Source: Paenibacillus tyrphae
GTDB lineage: Bacteria; Bacillota; Bacilli; Paenibacillales; NBRC-103111
Assembly (NCBI RefSeq): GCF_024158745.1
Contig: NZ_JAMZAW010000009.1
Location: forward strand, 62,001 to 126,000
Direction: 5' to 3'
Length of the DNA stretch: 64,000 bases
Shown: positions 1 through 8,531 of the stretch, piece after piece
How positions within the stretch are numbered: the stretch's first letter is position 1
Layout: each line of letters starts with the position of its first letter
The notes under the pieces: generated by a model
What the model was told of the DNA's origin: nothing
The model's database searches: none
The model's input: only the letters and a program-made list of their open reading frames with translations
Position numbers and translations under genes: made by a program

Positions 1-2247
1 AACTTTATTGGCTGAATGTACATCGTTTGTGCTTAGGGTCGCTGCAAATTCTTTTGTGGTCGTTGATTTCCACATTTTAGCATTACTTTCGAAATACGCT
101 TTATAATCCGGATTGCTCTTTTCGGATACAACTTGCAGTGAAGCGGCCATTCCGCCTAAATCGGCGACATTCTCGCTTAATGTAAGCAGACCGTCGTTCA
201 CCACACCCGGAACAATCTCAATTCCATTATAGAACTCAATCAGTTCCTGGTTTTTCTCTTTGAATTTCTTAAAGTCCTCTTCCGTCCACCAGTTATTTGC
301 ATTGCCATTCTCGTCGTATGCCGATCCGTTGTTATCAAATGCATGACTGATCTCGTGGCCGATGATCATGCCAATGGATCCAAAGTTTTCTTCAGGTTTA
401 GCGTTAATGTCATAGAAAGGCGCTTGGAGAATACCGGCAGGGAACGTAATTTCGTTATTAAGCGCATTGTAGAAAGCATTTACTGTATAAACGCTGGTTC
501 CCCATTCCGTTCTATCCACCGGTTTTCCCAGCTTTGCTTTCAACTTATCAATGGATGCTGTGGTTACTGCTAAGGAATTAGAGAACAGCGAACCGCCTTC
601 GTCGTATGTCTTGATAGCTATTTTGTCTAATGTCGTATCCCACTTATCCGGATATCCGATCTTAATAATCATCGTATCCAGCTTCTTAATCGCTTTAGCT
701 TTTGTTGTTTCTGACATCCAATCAAGCGATTTTATTCTTTTCTCATACGTAGCGATTAATTTCTTTACCATTTGCTCAACATCTTGTTTAGCTTCCGGCG
801 AAAAATGTTTCTCGGCAAACATTTGCTCCAAATATCCGCTCATCGTGGTCTTGGTCATGGATACTGCAATTTCCCGATCTGTTTTTTTCCCTGAAACGCC
901 GTATAGTGCTGCGGAAAAATCATTTGCGGCGTTTCTGAATTCATCCGACAACAAACCGCCTGTTGCCGTAATCAGTTGTACTTTGGAGTAAGCTTTAAGC
1001 ACTTCAAGATTAGATTCAGTCAAGAACTCCGCGCCTTTTTGTGCCAGTTTCACATCGATTACGATCACTTTATCGACATTGTCGACTTTCATCGATTTCA
1101 AGGTCTGTTTCATATCTACTTCTTTAAACAGGTCATCGAATTGTTCGATCGTATACGGATTATAGTATTTATTGACGTCGCCTTGTTCATGAGGTTCAAG
1201 CGACACGGAAGCTAAGCTTTTTTCCATTTCATAAACCTTCTCGGCACGGGCTTTCGCTGCAGACTCTTCTTCCCCCGTCAGCGCGAGAATTTTGGTTATA
1301 TATTGAAAATAGGCTTTTTTTGCTTTCGCATCTTCCGTTACAAAGCTGTTTTTGTCCAGACCCGTGGTCAATCCGGTGTAATACAAAGCATTTTTACTGC
1401 TGTTCTTTGCATCGCCCATGATTGTAAAGCGGGATAACATGCTTAGACCTAATTCTTTCTCCATGGCAAGATCTGTTTGAACAAGCTCGTCAAGAGTTTT
1501 CGCCCCGTCAATTGCCGTTACATATTTTTGAATGGGCTTGATCCCTTGTTTATTTCTATTTTCGGTATCCAACGCCGTCGCATAGAAGTCGGCAAGCTTC
1601 TGTTCTTTTGTTCCTTCTGCGAATTGTTTGCCGGTCAGCTCATCTATTATTTTTGCTATTTTATCGTTATTTTGTTTGTGTAGCTCTGGAAATCCGCCAC
1701 CCATGATTTCCCCTGCCGAAATTGTCGATTTATTTAACCACTGCTTATTGATTGTTTCATAAAAATCGTCATTTAAATGGGAGCCTTCAAGCGCCCACAC
1801 TCTGGCGATAATGGTTTGGAACTCAGCGATCGTCATATTGTCGTTTACGCCTAATGTGCCGTCAGGGTTACCCGTCAGCACGCCTGCTTTGGCCAGTTTT
1901 TCGATATCTTCCTTAGCCCAAGCCGGTACATCGGTGAACTCGACGCCAAATGCCCCACTGCGCAGGTCATTTCCGACAGGCTTCGGCAATTCGCCGAATG
2001 CCCTGCTCAACATGACTAATGCTTCAATCTTCTTAGCCGGCTCCTTCTCTCTCAATTGTCCGTCTTCATAGCCTTGAATAACGGCTTCTTTATTAATTCC
2101 GGATGTATAAGCGTCGGCTGCCGTCAACAAGGTATTAACGATCTCTCCTCTAGTCGCTGGCGGCGGCGTTTCATCAGCATATACGGATACGCTGACTGGT
2201 AGGGCCATTACAATGGCCATGAGTAAGGATAAAAACTTCTTTTTCAT
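1..2247 (-). CDS. SLH-linked M13 family zinc metallopeptidase (3' end outside window)
   Basis: Secreted neprilysin/PepO-type (M13) endopeptidase, expected to be cell-surface bound. Translation from ATG 2247 (ribosome site GGAG about 8 bases upstream) gives a signal peptide in residues 1-24. An S-layer-homology-like segment follows at roughly residues 75-130 (TDVPAWAKEDIEKL, AGVLTGNPDGTL), then the M13 body. The zinc motif HEISH is at residues 631-635 (bases 343-357) and the third ligand lies in ENVADLGG around E692. Both are intact, so the enzyme should be active. M13 proteases need a C-terminal segment of roughly 60-100 more residues, which lies beyond base 1. A single SLH copy is fewer than the usual three, so anchoring may be weak or rely on partners. 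Family assignment is firm; substrate unknown. Confidence 0.93.
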   Translation of the reverse strand, partial: MKKKFLSLLMAIVMALPVSVSVYADETPPPATRGEIVNTLLTAADAYTSGINKEAVIQGYEDGQLREKEPAKKIEALVMLSRAFGELPKPVGNDLRSGAFGVEFTDVPAWAKEDIEKLAKAGVLTGNPDGTLGVNDNMTIAEFQTIIARVWALEGSHLNDDFYETINKQWLNKSTISAGEIMGGGFPELHKQNNDKIAKIIDELTGKQFAEGTKEQKLADFYATALDTENRNKQGIKPIQKYVTAIDGAKTLDELVQTDLAMEKELGLSMLSRFTIMGDAKNSSKNALYYTGLTTGLDKNSFVTEDAKAKKAYFQYITKILALTGEEESAAKARAEKVYEMEKSLASVSLEPHEQGDVNKYYNPYTIEQFDDLFKEVDMKQTLKSMKVDNVDKVIVIDVKLAQKGAEFLTESNLEVLKAYSKVQLITATGGLLSDEFRNAANDFSAALYGVSGKKTDREIAVSMTKTTMSGYLEQMFAEKHFSPEAKQDVEQMVKKLIATYEKRIKSLDWMSETTKAKAIKKLDTMIIKIGYPDKWDTTLDKIAIKTYDEGGSLFSNSLAVTTASIDKLKAKLGKPVDRTEWGTSVYTVNAFYNALNNEITFPAGILQAPFYDINAKPEENFGSIGMIIGHEISHAFDNNGSAYDENGNANNWWTEEDFKKFKEKNQELIEFYNGIEIVPGVVNDGLLTLSENVADLGGMAASLQVVSEKSNPDYKAYFESNAKMWKSTTTKEFAATLSTNDVHSANKV

Positions 2248-2634
2248 CGTCGGGCTCCTCCATGGTGTATTTTTATGTATAAAAACAGATAAATGAATAG
2301 GATTTCTCCCATTCATATCCTTTCATTATAGCTGAAACAGTTCTGTTTGAAAATGTTGTAAGGAGCCTGTTCATTTTCAAGAGAGCATAAACGTTTCGTC
2401 AACTACGTTAATCAATTGATTTCCTAGGAGACTATCGCGCCGCGGCAAGCTCGTTTCGGAATCCGGCCCCCACTGGGAATGATCTACAACTTTGGGAAAC
2501 CAGGCAATCACATTGAACAAGCTGGGCGGTTCCCTATTCTTGTTCCCCATTGACGACGAAATGGCAGAGCAAAATGTGATATACTGGCAATAATTTATAG
2601 CTTAACCCGGCTATAATCAACAAGGGAGGTCAAT
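2248..2634. other. Intergenic region with a possible gene remnant
   Basis: 387 bases between divergent genes. Bases about 2483-2593 (+) hold an open frame of some 36 codons with no start codon, ending GGSLFLFPIDDEMAEQ then NVIYWQ and TAA. Its amino-acid make-up looks like protein rather than noise, so it may be the 3' scrap of a lost gene; I cannot name the family. The ribosome site of the next gene (AAGGGAGG) ends the region. Confidence 0.3.
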
Positions 2635-3963
2635 ATGTTGTTTTGGAAGAAAGAAACGCAGCTTGATCGAATAAAAAACAAACTCGAAAAGGCCATGCGC
2701 AAAGATACGGATTTTTTGGTGTTTGGAGCATCCTCACACAAATACAGGGTTTATGAAAAGCTTACAGCAAAAGAGCTTGCGGACTGGCAAGTAAAAAATC
2801 AGATCACACTCCCGGAGCCTTATACGCAGTTTTTAACGAAAGTTGGAAATGGAGGCGCCGGGCCGTATTACGGGATTTATTCGATTGATAAGGCCACTTC
2901 CTATACCGATAGAAATGCATTGGCTGCAAAATGCGTTCTGCACCCCGGAATGACAAAAGAGGAATGGAACCATCTAACCGAACCCTTGATCAATGATGAG
3001 GACATCTCCGATCCGGAATACGACGCCGCCCGTAATATGGTGATGGGTGGCATGCTGTGCATTGGCACACAAGGCTGCGAATACGATATGTATCTCGTGC
3101 TTGAAGGGGAACATAGGGGGAAAATCGTTTACACTTCAGGTTTTTATCCTGATCATCCCTTTTTCTTTGTCTATGAAGATAATTTTCTGGACTGGTATGA
3201 GCGCTGGCTGGACGAAATTATTCTGGATTATGATATCGGGTGGTTTGGCAGCAGAATGCCGGGCGATGAAAATGCGTTGATCCAGGTTTATCAAAACGCC
3301 CCAAACGAAGAAATCAAATCAAAAGCGCTTGATGGAATGTTCAAGTTTAAGAAAATCTCGCAGCCAACCATTGATTTTTTTAAAAATGTTGCTGATCAAG
3401 GACAAAAAGATCGCACCATAGCCATTCGGCTAATCTGCAAGACCTCTTTCGATGCGGGAAGAGACTATCTTCTGGAGCTGTTGCATTCGGATAGAAATGA
3501 GGATTTATTACACGCTTTACAGATTCTGAACTGGTATGGTAAATCTGTTGATTTATCGGAATTTATAAAAGTGATAGTGCAAAGTCTCGACAGGGTACAC
3601 GACCCGGAAACGTTACGTCATGTGGGGTATGTTTTAGAATCTTCCGGCGCGATTACACTCCAAAACTTTGCGCCCTTTTTGTGCCACGCCGACTCGAATA
3701 TACAAACCGCCGCAATCTATGCCACACGCAGTTGCAATGACAAATCGGAAGGTTGGGAGATCATTGAACAGGTGTTAATGGGTGGCAACAAGGAGGTTGT
3801 GAAAAACTCTATTCTATTTTGGGGCATTATCCCTCATGAGAAGTTATTGCCTTATTATAAGGCCGCATGGCCGGAATATAAAAACAATAATAATTTCAGG
3901 GAAAAATTTATAGATTGTTTGAAAGAATTAAATTTGCCAGATGATTATTTTGATAAAGAATAA
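2635..3963 (+). CDS. SMI1/KNR4 (SUKH) family protein with HEAT-like C-terminus
   Basis: 442-residue cytoplasmic protein. Residues about 45-195 carry the SUKH signature: helix ITLPEPYTQFLTKVGNGGAG, then the strand GPYYGIYSID, and later GTQGCEYDMYLVLEG and FFFVYEDNFLDWYERWLDE. SUKH proteins are best known as immunity proteins to polymorphic toxins, and also as general scaffold proteins. Residues about 225-430 are helical repeats resembling HEAT/armadillo units (ALQILNWYGKS, SNIQTAAIYATRS), fitting a protein-binding role. ATG at 2635 follows a strong AAGGGAGG site. No toxin gene is adjacent, so immunity function is only family-based inference. A second SUKH protein is at 20.9 kb. Confidence 0.8.
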   Translation: MLFWKKETQLDRIKNKLEKAMRKDTDFLVFGASSHKYRVYEKLTAKELADWQVKNQITLPEPYTQFLTKVGNGGAGPYYGIYSIDKATSYTDRNALAAKCVLHPGMTKEEWNHLTEPLINDEDISDPEYDAARNMVMGGMLCIGTQGCEYDMYLVLEGEHRGKIVYTSGFYPDHPFFFVYEDNFLDWYERWLDEIILDYDIGWFGSRMPGDENALIQVYQNAPNEEIKSKALDGMFKFKKISQPTIDFFKNVADQGQKDRTIAIRLICKTSFDAGRDYLLELLHSDRNEDLLHALQILNWYGKSVDLSEFIKVIVQSLDRVHDPETLRHVGYVLESSGAITLQNFAPFLCHADSNIQTAAIYATRSCNDKSEGWEIIEQVLMGGNKEVVKNSILFWGIIPHEKLLPYYKAAWPEYKNNNNFREKFIDCLKELNLPDDYFDKE

Positions 3964-4105
3964 TTTCATTACATTAGACAGGAGGAATTGCAATACTAAC
4001 TGGTACGGAAAGTATGATAGCTCCTACGGGGTGTCTGAAAAGCAAGTAATAAACCTGAAACAGTCCAATTAAATTCGAAATAACTTCATGGAACGGAGGG
4101 AGAGC

Positions 4106-4939
4106 TTGCTTAAGTGGAATAGCGATGTATGGGATAAGCTTGCAGGACCGTACGGTTCAGCAGAGAATGTACCTGTGTTACTGCAGCGGCTAATGGGGCA
4201 ATATAGCCAGGAGATTTTTGACGAACTCTTTCAGGAGCATTTGTTCCATCAAAATACGATCTATACGGTTACATACGCGGCGATGCCGTTTTTGGCAGAG
4301 ATCGCATGTTCCATATCTGACGCGGAAGTGCGCAAAGAGCTGTTTATCAATTGCGGTATAATCGAGGCAAGCCGTGATGAGCGCGATGAGGCGCCATTTC
4401 CGGAATCTTGGGCGGAACTGGCCGAAGATGCAGGCAGCTCCGTTTGTACTGAATTGTATCGTGAATATATAGAGGCAATAGGCAAGCTCAAGGCGCTTAC
4501 AAAGGAAGTATTCGCCTATACAGCTCATGATTCCATCGATGAGACGGAGAAACGTTATATTCTTGTGGCGGACGCTGCTTATCGAGGTTCGTATAACGTT
4601 GCCAACATGCTGATGACGTTTATTAACGGGGATGAGTATGTGGCCGTGTGTCCGGCCTGCGAGGAAGATGTATTCGTATGGCCTAATGAAGATAATACAG
4701 AAATCCTTCAAGCCTACGAACACGATCCCGTCTTTCACACTGGCCAGGAATCACATGTCATCGTTCCGGCAACGTCATTGGCAGATGAAGAAATACGAAC
4801 ATTAGCGGAACGGGCGGAAGCGATCGGAGAGCAATCATTGGCCGGGCATCTGCATTATTTAGCGGGGGAAACATCATGTCCGTCCTGCCGTGAGAAAATT
4901 TCTATATGGCCGTCTTTACTTAGCACATTTACGATGTAG
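4106..4939 (+). CDS. Unknown protein with two CPxC zinc-ribbon-like motifs
   Basis: I chose the TTG start at 4106 because GGAGGG lies 6 bases before it; the in-frame ATG at 4088 would overlap that site. About 277 residues, predicted soluble. The N-terminal two thirds is helical (VWDKLAGPYGSAENVPVLLQ, then MPFLAEIACSI). The C-terminal third has two paired cysteine motifs about 60 residues apart, VCPACEEDVFVWP and SCPSCREKISIWP, which could together bind one zinc ion. Similar helical proteins sit beside SUKH genes in other Firmicutes, but I do not recognise a named family. It is followed by a terminator, so it is probably transcribed with the SUKH gene or alone. Confidence 0.7.
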   Translation: MLKWNSDVWDKLAGPYGSAENVPVLLQRLMGQYSQEIFDELFQEHLFHQNTIYTVTYAAMPFLAEIACSISDAEVRKELFINCGIIEASRDERDEAPFPESWAELAEDAGSSVCTELYREYIEAIGKLKALTKEVFAYTAHDSIDETEKRYILVADAAYRGSYNVANMLMTFINGDEYVAVCPACEEDVFVWPNEDNTEILQAYEHDPVFHTGQESHVIVPATSLADEEIRTLAERAEAIGEQSLAGHLHYLAGETSCPSCREKISIWPSLLSTFTM

Positions 4940-4969
4940 AGCTGCAAGTTAAGGGGGCGGGGAGAAACT

Positions 4970-5003
4970 AGGAGCTGTCACGCCGCGACAAGCTCCTTCT
5001 TTA
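4970..5003 (+). terminator. Rho-independent terminator
   Basis: AGGAGCT pairs with AGCTCCT, extended by GTC/GAC around a bulge, followed by a T-rich tail (TCTTTATTT). It ends the rightward transcript and lies between two convergent genes. Confidence 0.7.
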
Positions 5004-5020
5004 TTTGTCGGTTGGAAAAA

Positions 5021-6187
5021 TTAACACTTGCTCTTCACCGTGATGGCCGGCGCTTCAGCTTGCTTGAAGTAAGGAAGTAATGAAATCAAGCCCAGGATCG
5101 CCAGAACGAAACCTACCCATAACGGAGAACGGAGTCCATATCCAGCGTCGATGGCCAGTCCTCCGATGGAAGAGCCGGCGACGACGCCGAGGCTAATAAC
5201 GGACCCGTGAACGGTCGTAACCAGCGTGCCGGTCCCAGCAACGCGGGTGATGCGGGTCGACATCGCGGGATTCAGGGTCACTCCCGTTAGTCCAATCATA
5301 ATGACGGCAATGACAGAAACGTACGGACTGTGGGCATAGATTCCGAACATCATCAGCGCGGCAGTCAAGAGTACCAATCCTATGGTTAAGGTTGGCATCA
5401 TAAATCGATCGGCAAGTCTGCCAGTAACCAGGTTTCCTGCCACTGTCGCTATGCCGTATATCCCTAACAGAAGCGGAATCGTCGCTGTGTCGAAGCCGGA
5501 GAGGTCGGTAAGAATAGGCGCAAAATAACTGAATGCAGCAAACGTCGCGCCGATAATGAGAAGGCTGGTCGCATAGGCAGCCCATAGATTCGGGTTTTTG
5601 AAGCTCGCCAGTTCACTGCGCAAACTAACGGACTCCGGCTTGGACGCGGCGGGGATCACTTTCATGCCCAAAAGTCCAGACAGCAAGACCAGTACGACAA
5701 CCGCCCAAAAACTGGAGCGCCATCCGAAGTATTGGTTGAAGAGCATCGCCGCAGGCAATCCGAGCGCGGTAGCCACCATTAAACCGCCAAGGACGATGGA
5801 TGCGGCACGACCACGATACTGAGGACTGACGAAGTCAAAGCAAATGCCAAGCGAAACGCCGAAGCAAGCAGCAGAGGAAATGCCGGTAATGATCCGGGCA
5901 ACCATCATCATCTCATAACCGATGGCTAACGCGCCAAGTGTCTGACCGAAGAGGAATATGGCCGAAATCCATAAGAAGGCCCGTTTCTTCGACACTTTGG
6001 ACAAACCAATCGCTAACAAAGGACCCCCCACAATCATCCCCGCAGCATAAGCAGATATAAGGTAGCCGATGGAAGCAATGGATACGTCAAACTCCTTCGA
6101 TAACGAAGTCATGATTCCGGCCACCGTGAATTCGGCAGTAGTCATGGAAAAGATCATCATTCCCAGTACATAAATAGCTAACGGCAT
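5021..6187 (-). CDS. MFS drug-efflux transporter (DHA1, Cmx/AraJ-like)
   Basis: 388-residue membrane protein with 12 predicted helices. The start reads MPLAIYVLGMMIFSMTTAEF, with the acidic residue in helix 1 typical of DHA1 exporters. GYLISAYAAGMIVGGPLLA and the loop ending in KKRAFLW form the motif-A region, and ARIITGISSAACFG is the fourth helix. By family it is a proton-driven exporter of small drugs or sugars; the exact substrate cannot be read. It starts at ATG 6187 behind AGGAGG. The TetR gene immediately upstream on the same strand and a palindrome at 6215-6232 before this gene suggest repression lifted by an exported compound. Confidence 0.88.
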   Translation of the reverse strand: MPLAIYVLGMMIFSMTTAEFTVAGIMTSLSKEFDVSIASIGYLISAYAAGMIVGGPLLAIGLSKVSKKRAFLWISAIFLFGQTLGALAIGYEMMMVARIITGISSAACFGVSLGICFDFVSPQYRGRAASIVLGGLMVATALGLPAAMLFNQYFGWRSSFWAVVVLVLLSGLLGMKVIPAASKPESVSLRSELASFKNPNLWAAYATSLLIIGATFAAFSYFAPILTDLSGFDTATIPLLLGIYGIATVAGNLVTGRLADRFMMPTLTIGLVLLTAALMMFGIYAHSPYVSVIAVIMIGLTGVTLNPAMSTRITRVAGTGTLVTTVHGSVISLGVVAGSSIGGLAIDAGYGLRSPLWVGFVLAILGLISLLPYFKQAEAPAITVKSKC

Positions 6188-6214
6188 ATGATTAACCTCC
6201 TATTTTCGAAAAAA

Positions 6215-6232
6215 TTGTAATGATTAGTACAA
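6215..6232 (-). promoter_or_regulatory. Palindromic TetR-type operator before the MFS gene
   Basis: An 18-bp imperfect inverted repeat, TTGTAATGATTAGTACAA on the + strand, with outer arms TTGTA/TACAA and partial symmetry inside. The 12-mer AGTACAAAATTA that includes its right arm recurs as its exact reverse complement before the TetR gene. This is the expected target of the neighbouring repressor. Confidence 0.6.
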
Positions 6233-6256
6233 AATTAGCCGCAAAAAAGCGCAACG

Positions 6257-6847
6257 CTAGAACAAGACTTCCAACGTTGCTTTGGCCATCTGAACGGCCC
6301 TTTCACGATTCTGAGCAGCGGCATTGAGTACCCGGAGTCCATAATAATTGCTTAGAAAGAGGTGGGCTAAATCCGAAGCCTGATGGGTCCGCGAGATTTC
6401 TCCCGACAGCTGTCCAGTCTCAATCGCCTGTTGCAGAGCCTGCTCCAGCAAATCCACGTGTCGTTTGAATAGGCGTTCGACCGCCGGATCTCTTTGTGCG
6501 CGTTCCATGGCAGCATTGATCAATAGGCAGCCTCTTCGGTTCTCGTTTGAAAAGTCCTCTTGGATAGCCCAATCGAGCAAAGCACGAAGTCGGTCTTTTA
6601 TAGGTCCTTGCTGGTTAAGAATCTCAATCTGGGCTTGGATGCCGGTTTCATGGTAACGCAAGAGGGCTTGTTGATAAAGCTCGTGCTTACTTCCGTATGC
6701 ATTGTATAAGCTTCCTCTTCCAAGACCGGTTTGTTTGCACAGATCCTCCGTCGAACAAGCTTCGTAGCCATTTTCCCAGAACAATTCCATAGCTGCATCG
6801 ATCACTGCGGTATCTTTAAATTCCCGTGGTCTTCCGCTTTTACTCAC
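6257..6847 (-). CDS. TetR/AcrR family repressor
   Basis: 196 residues. The N-terminal helix-turn-helix is clear: AAMELFWENGYEACSTEDLC, then KQTGLGRGSLYNAYGSKHEL at residues about 16-55. The helical C-terminal half binds a ligand in this family. The start is GTG 6847 with GGGAG 9 bases upstream. It lies 5' of the MFS gene on the same strand with 69 bases between them that hold an operator-like palindrome. Autoregulation is likely because a related half-site lies in its own upstream DNA at 6897-6913. The inducer is unknown. Confidence 0.9.
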   Translation of the reverse strand: MSKSGRPREFKDTAVIDAAMELFWENGYEACSTEDLCKQTGLGRGSLYNAYGSKHELYQQALLRYHETGIQAQIEILNQQGPIKDRLRALLDWAIQEDFSNENRRGCLLINAAMERAQRDPAVERLFKRHVDLLEQALQQAIETGQLSGEISRTHQASDLAHLFLSNYYGLRVLNAAAQNRERAVQMAKATLEVLF

Positions 6848-6888
6848 CTCATTCTACTCCCTTCCTGCACAATCTAATAAAAACATCA

Positions 6889-6913
6889 TAATAATTTTGT
6901 ACTGAACTGTCAA
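6889..6913. promoter_or_regulatory. Second operator-like site before the TetR gene
   Basis: The + strand carries TAATTTTGTACT, the exact reverse complement of the sequence overlapping the MFS operator, continuing as TTGTACTGAACTGTCAA. The right arm is degenerate, so this is probably a weaker site used for autorepression. Confidence 0.5.
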
Positions 6914-7039
6914 ATATAAGCTGGAGCGGATATTGTTCGGGTGCGCGCGAGTTTAGCTTGACAAGATGTATTGTTTTATGCAAAGTTACTGGTGTCGAAA
7001 AGGCTAAACGAGCGCGAGAGCGAGAAAAGGTGGAACACG

Positions 7040-7618
7040 ATGAAAGCGAACCGGATGGAAGCGTTCAGCGATGGCGTATTGGCGATTATCATTACGATCA
7101 TGGTGCTGGAATTCAAATTGCCGGAAGGCCATGACTGGTATGCGCTAATCGGACTTGGCCCGAAAATACTCAGCTACATCTTCAGTTTCGTATATATCGG
7201 CATCTACTGGAACAATCATCATCACCTGCTGCACATGGTTCGAACGGTGCACGGGCGGTTGATGTGGCTCAACCTGCTGCTTCTCTTCTGGCTATCCCTT
7301 ATACCGTTCACGACGGCTTGGATGGGGGAAAGCCATTTTGCACCTACTCCAACGGCGCTGTACGGCATTATTCTACTGCTATCGGCGTTCTCGTACCGGC
7401 TGCTTCAGCGCGCGATTATTAAACAGCATTCCGGCGATTCCTCATTCGTCGTATCGATGGGCAAAGACTGGAAGGTGAAATTATCTCCTTTTCTCTACTT
7501 GATCGCGGTGGTCACCGCCTATGTGAGTCCTTGGATACCGTGCTTCTTTTTCGTACTCGTCGCCGTCATCTGGTTCGTGCCGGATAAGCGAATCGAGCAT
7601 GCTCTGAAAGGCCAGTAA
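7040..7618 (+). CDS. TMEM175/DUF1211 family potassium-channel-like membrane protein
   Basis: 192 residues from ATG 7040 (AAAGGTGG site); the longer frame starting at 6971 has no ribosome site. The family hallmark RMEAFSDGVLAIIITIMV opens the protein, the FSD motif of helix 1 that lines the pore of bacterial TMEM175 potassium channels. Six predicted helices follow, with YWNNHHHLLH between helices 2 and 3. Bacterial members form tetrameric potassium channels with modest selectivity. It stands alone, ended by a strong terminator. The ion specificity is family-based. Confidence 0.88.
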   Translation: MKANRMEAFSDGVLAIIITIMVLEFKLPEGHDWYALIGLGPKILSYIFSFVYIGIYWNNHHHLLHMVRTVHGRLMWLNLLLLFWLSLIPFTTAWMGESHFAPTPTALYGIILLLSAFSYRLLQRAIIKQHSGDSSFVVSMGKDWKVKLSPFLYLIAVVTAYVSPWIPCFFFVLVAVIWFVPDKRIEHALKGQ

Positions 7619-7620
7619 GA

Positions 7621-7668
7621 AAAGCTCTTCGATTCTCGCGAATAGGCGGGCTTCGAAGAGCTTTTTTT
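7621..7668 (+). terminator. Rho-independent terminator
   Basis: AAAGCTCTTCGA pairs with TCGAAGAGCTTT, followed by TTTTTT. It ends the DUF1211 gene. Confidence 0.9.
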
Positions 7669-7814
7669 GAACAATGGTACTACCCTCTACAGGATCACAT
7701 TTAACCCGTCTTGAACGGCTTGAAGAAGCAGCCGCGGGAAGCCCTAATGGCGGGTGACGAATTTCAGGCGATCCGTTAGAATGAAATAAAATCTACGAGA
7801 GGAGGCCGGAATCG

Positions 7815-8222
7815 ATGAGTGAGCGAACATTACTCCAGCGTAAACCTTATGCGCCGATAGTAGTGGAGCGCGATGGCATCCTGATATATTATTTGCCGGT
7901 GGAGAGCGGGTTCGTATCATACCATTTTGAGTTCCAAATCTCCGAAGACCATTTTCATGTTCTTAGGGATGATGAGGAACGCTACTATTTTTTATTTTCC
8001 GCGCTTCACCACCCGTTTCAGCTAGCAGCAACGAGGCTATCCGATGCCGAAGTGAACGAATACTTCGACCTTGTTCTGTTTGGCGATCGCGCCCTTGTTG
8101 AAAACTTTCTTACGGAGAAGGACCGCGAGAGCAACGGGGCCATTTCCAATCTTGTGCGTATCTTGTGCGAGCGTGATCAAAAAGAGATGATGGCGGGGAA
8201 TTGGTTTCGTAGCATGTTTTAA
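7815..8222 (+). CDS. Unknown small protein
   Basis: 135 residues from ATG 7815 behind AGAGGAGG. Soluble and acidic; it opens with predicted beta strands (YAPIVVERDGILIYYLPV), followed by a helical C-terminus (VNEYFDLVLFGDRALVENFL). I do not recognise a family. The strong ribosome site and a terminator just downstream support a real single-gene unit. Confidence 0.65.
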   Translation: MSERTLLQRKPYAPIVVERDGILIYYLPVESGFVSYHFEFQISEDHFHVLRDDEERYYFLFSALHHPFQLAATRLSDAEVNEYFDLVLFGDRALVENFLTEKDRESNGAISNLVRILCERDQKEMMAGNWFRSMF

Positions 8223-8240
8223 TATTCACCAGAAACGACA

Positions 8241-8291
8241 AACCAAAGCTACAACCCTAACAAGCAGCGGGGTTAAGGCCTTGGTTTTTTG
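8241..8291 (+). terminator. Terminator-like hairpin
   Basis: AACCAA and ACCCTAA pair with GGGGTTA and TTGGTT, followed by TTTTTTG. It ends the 135-residue gene. Confidence 0.6.
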
Positions 8292-8356
8292 TGTATTCCT
8301 AGAGTTTTATGGACAATTTCTCACTTCTTAACTGCAATCACTTGAATTTTCCGGCT

Positions 8357-8384
8357 TTTAAATAGCAGGCAACTATCATATAAT
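8357..8384 (+). promoter_or_regulatory. Candidate sigma-A promoter for mqo
   Basis: A consensus TATAAT at 8379-8384 sits 16 bases after a poor -35 (TTTAAA). It leaves a 5' leader of about 140 bases that holds a small CTAGG/CCTAG hairpin near 8448-8463. No riboswitch fold is recognised in the leader. Confidence 0.4.
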
Positions 8385-8531
8385 AGTAGATATATTAATC
8401 TTGATTTAAGAATGACAGGTTATAATTGATCCAGAAAAGGGTGTGACTAGGTCGCGCCCTAGCTTGCTGTGTAGCCTAAAGCAAGAGTGCCACATCTTTT
8501 CTTCAAATAATAGCGCGTAAGGACGGTTAAA

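Noticed and set aside
3964-4087. Short frame (NWYGKYDSSYGVSEKQ) between the first SUKH gene and the next gene
   Set aside because: Fewer than 30 codons, no start, no recognisable family.
8401-8531. Riboswitch candidate in the mqo leader
   Set aside because: Only one short hairpin was found and no conserved aptamer pattern.
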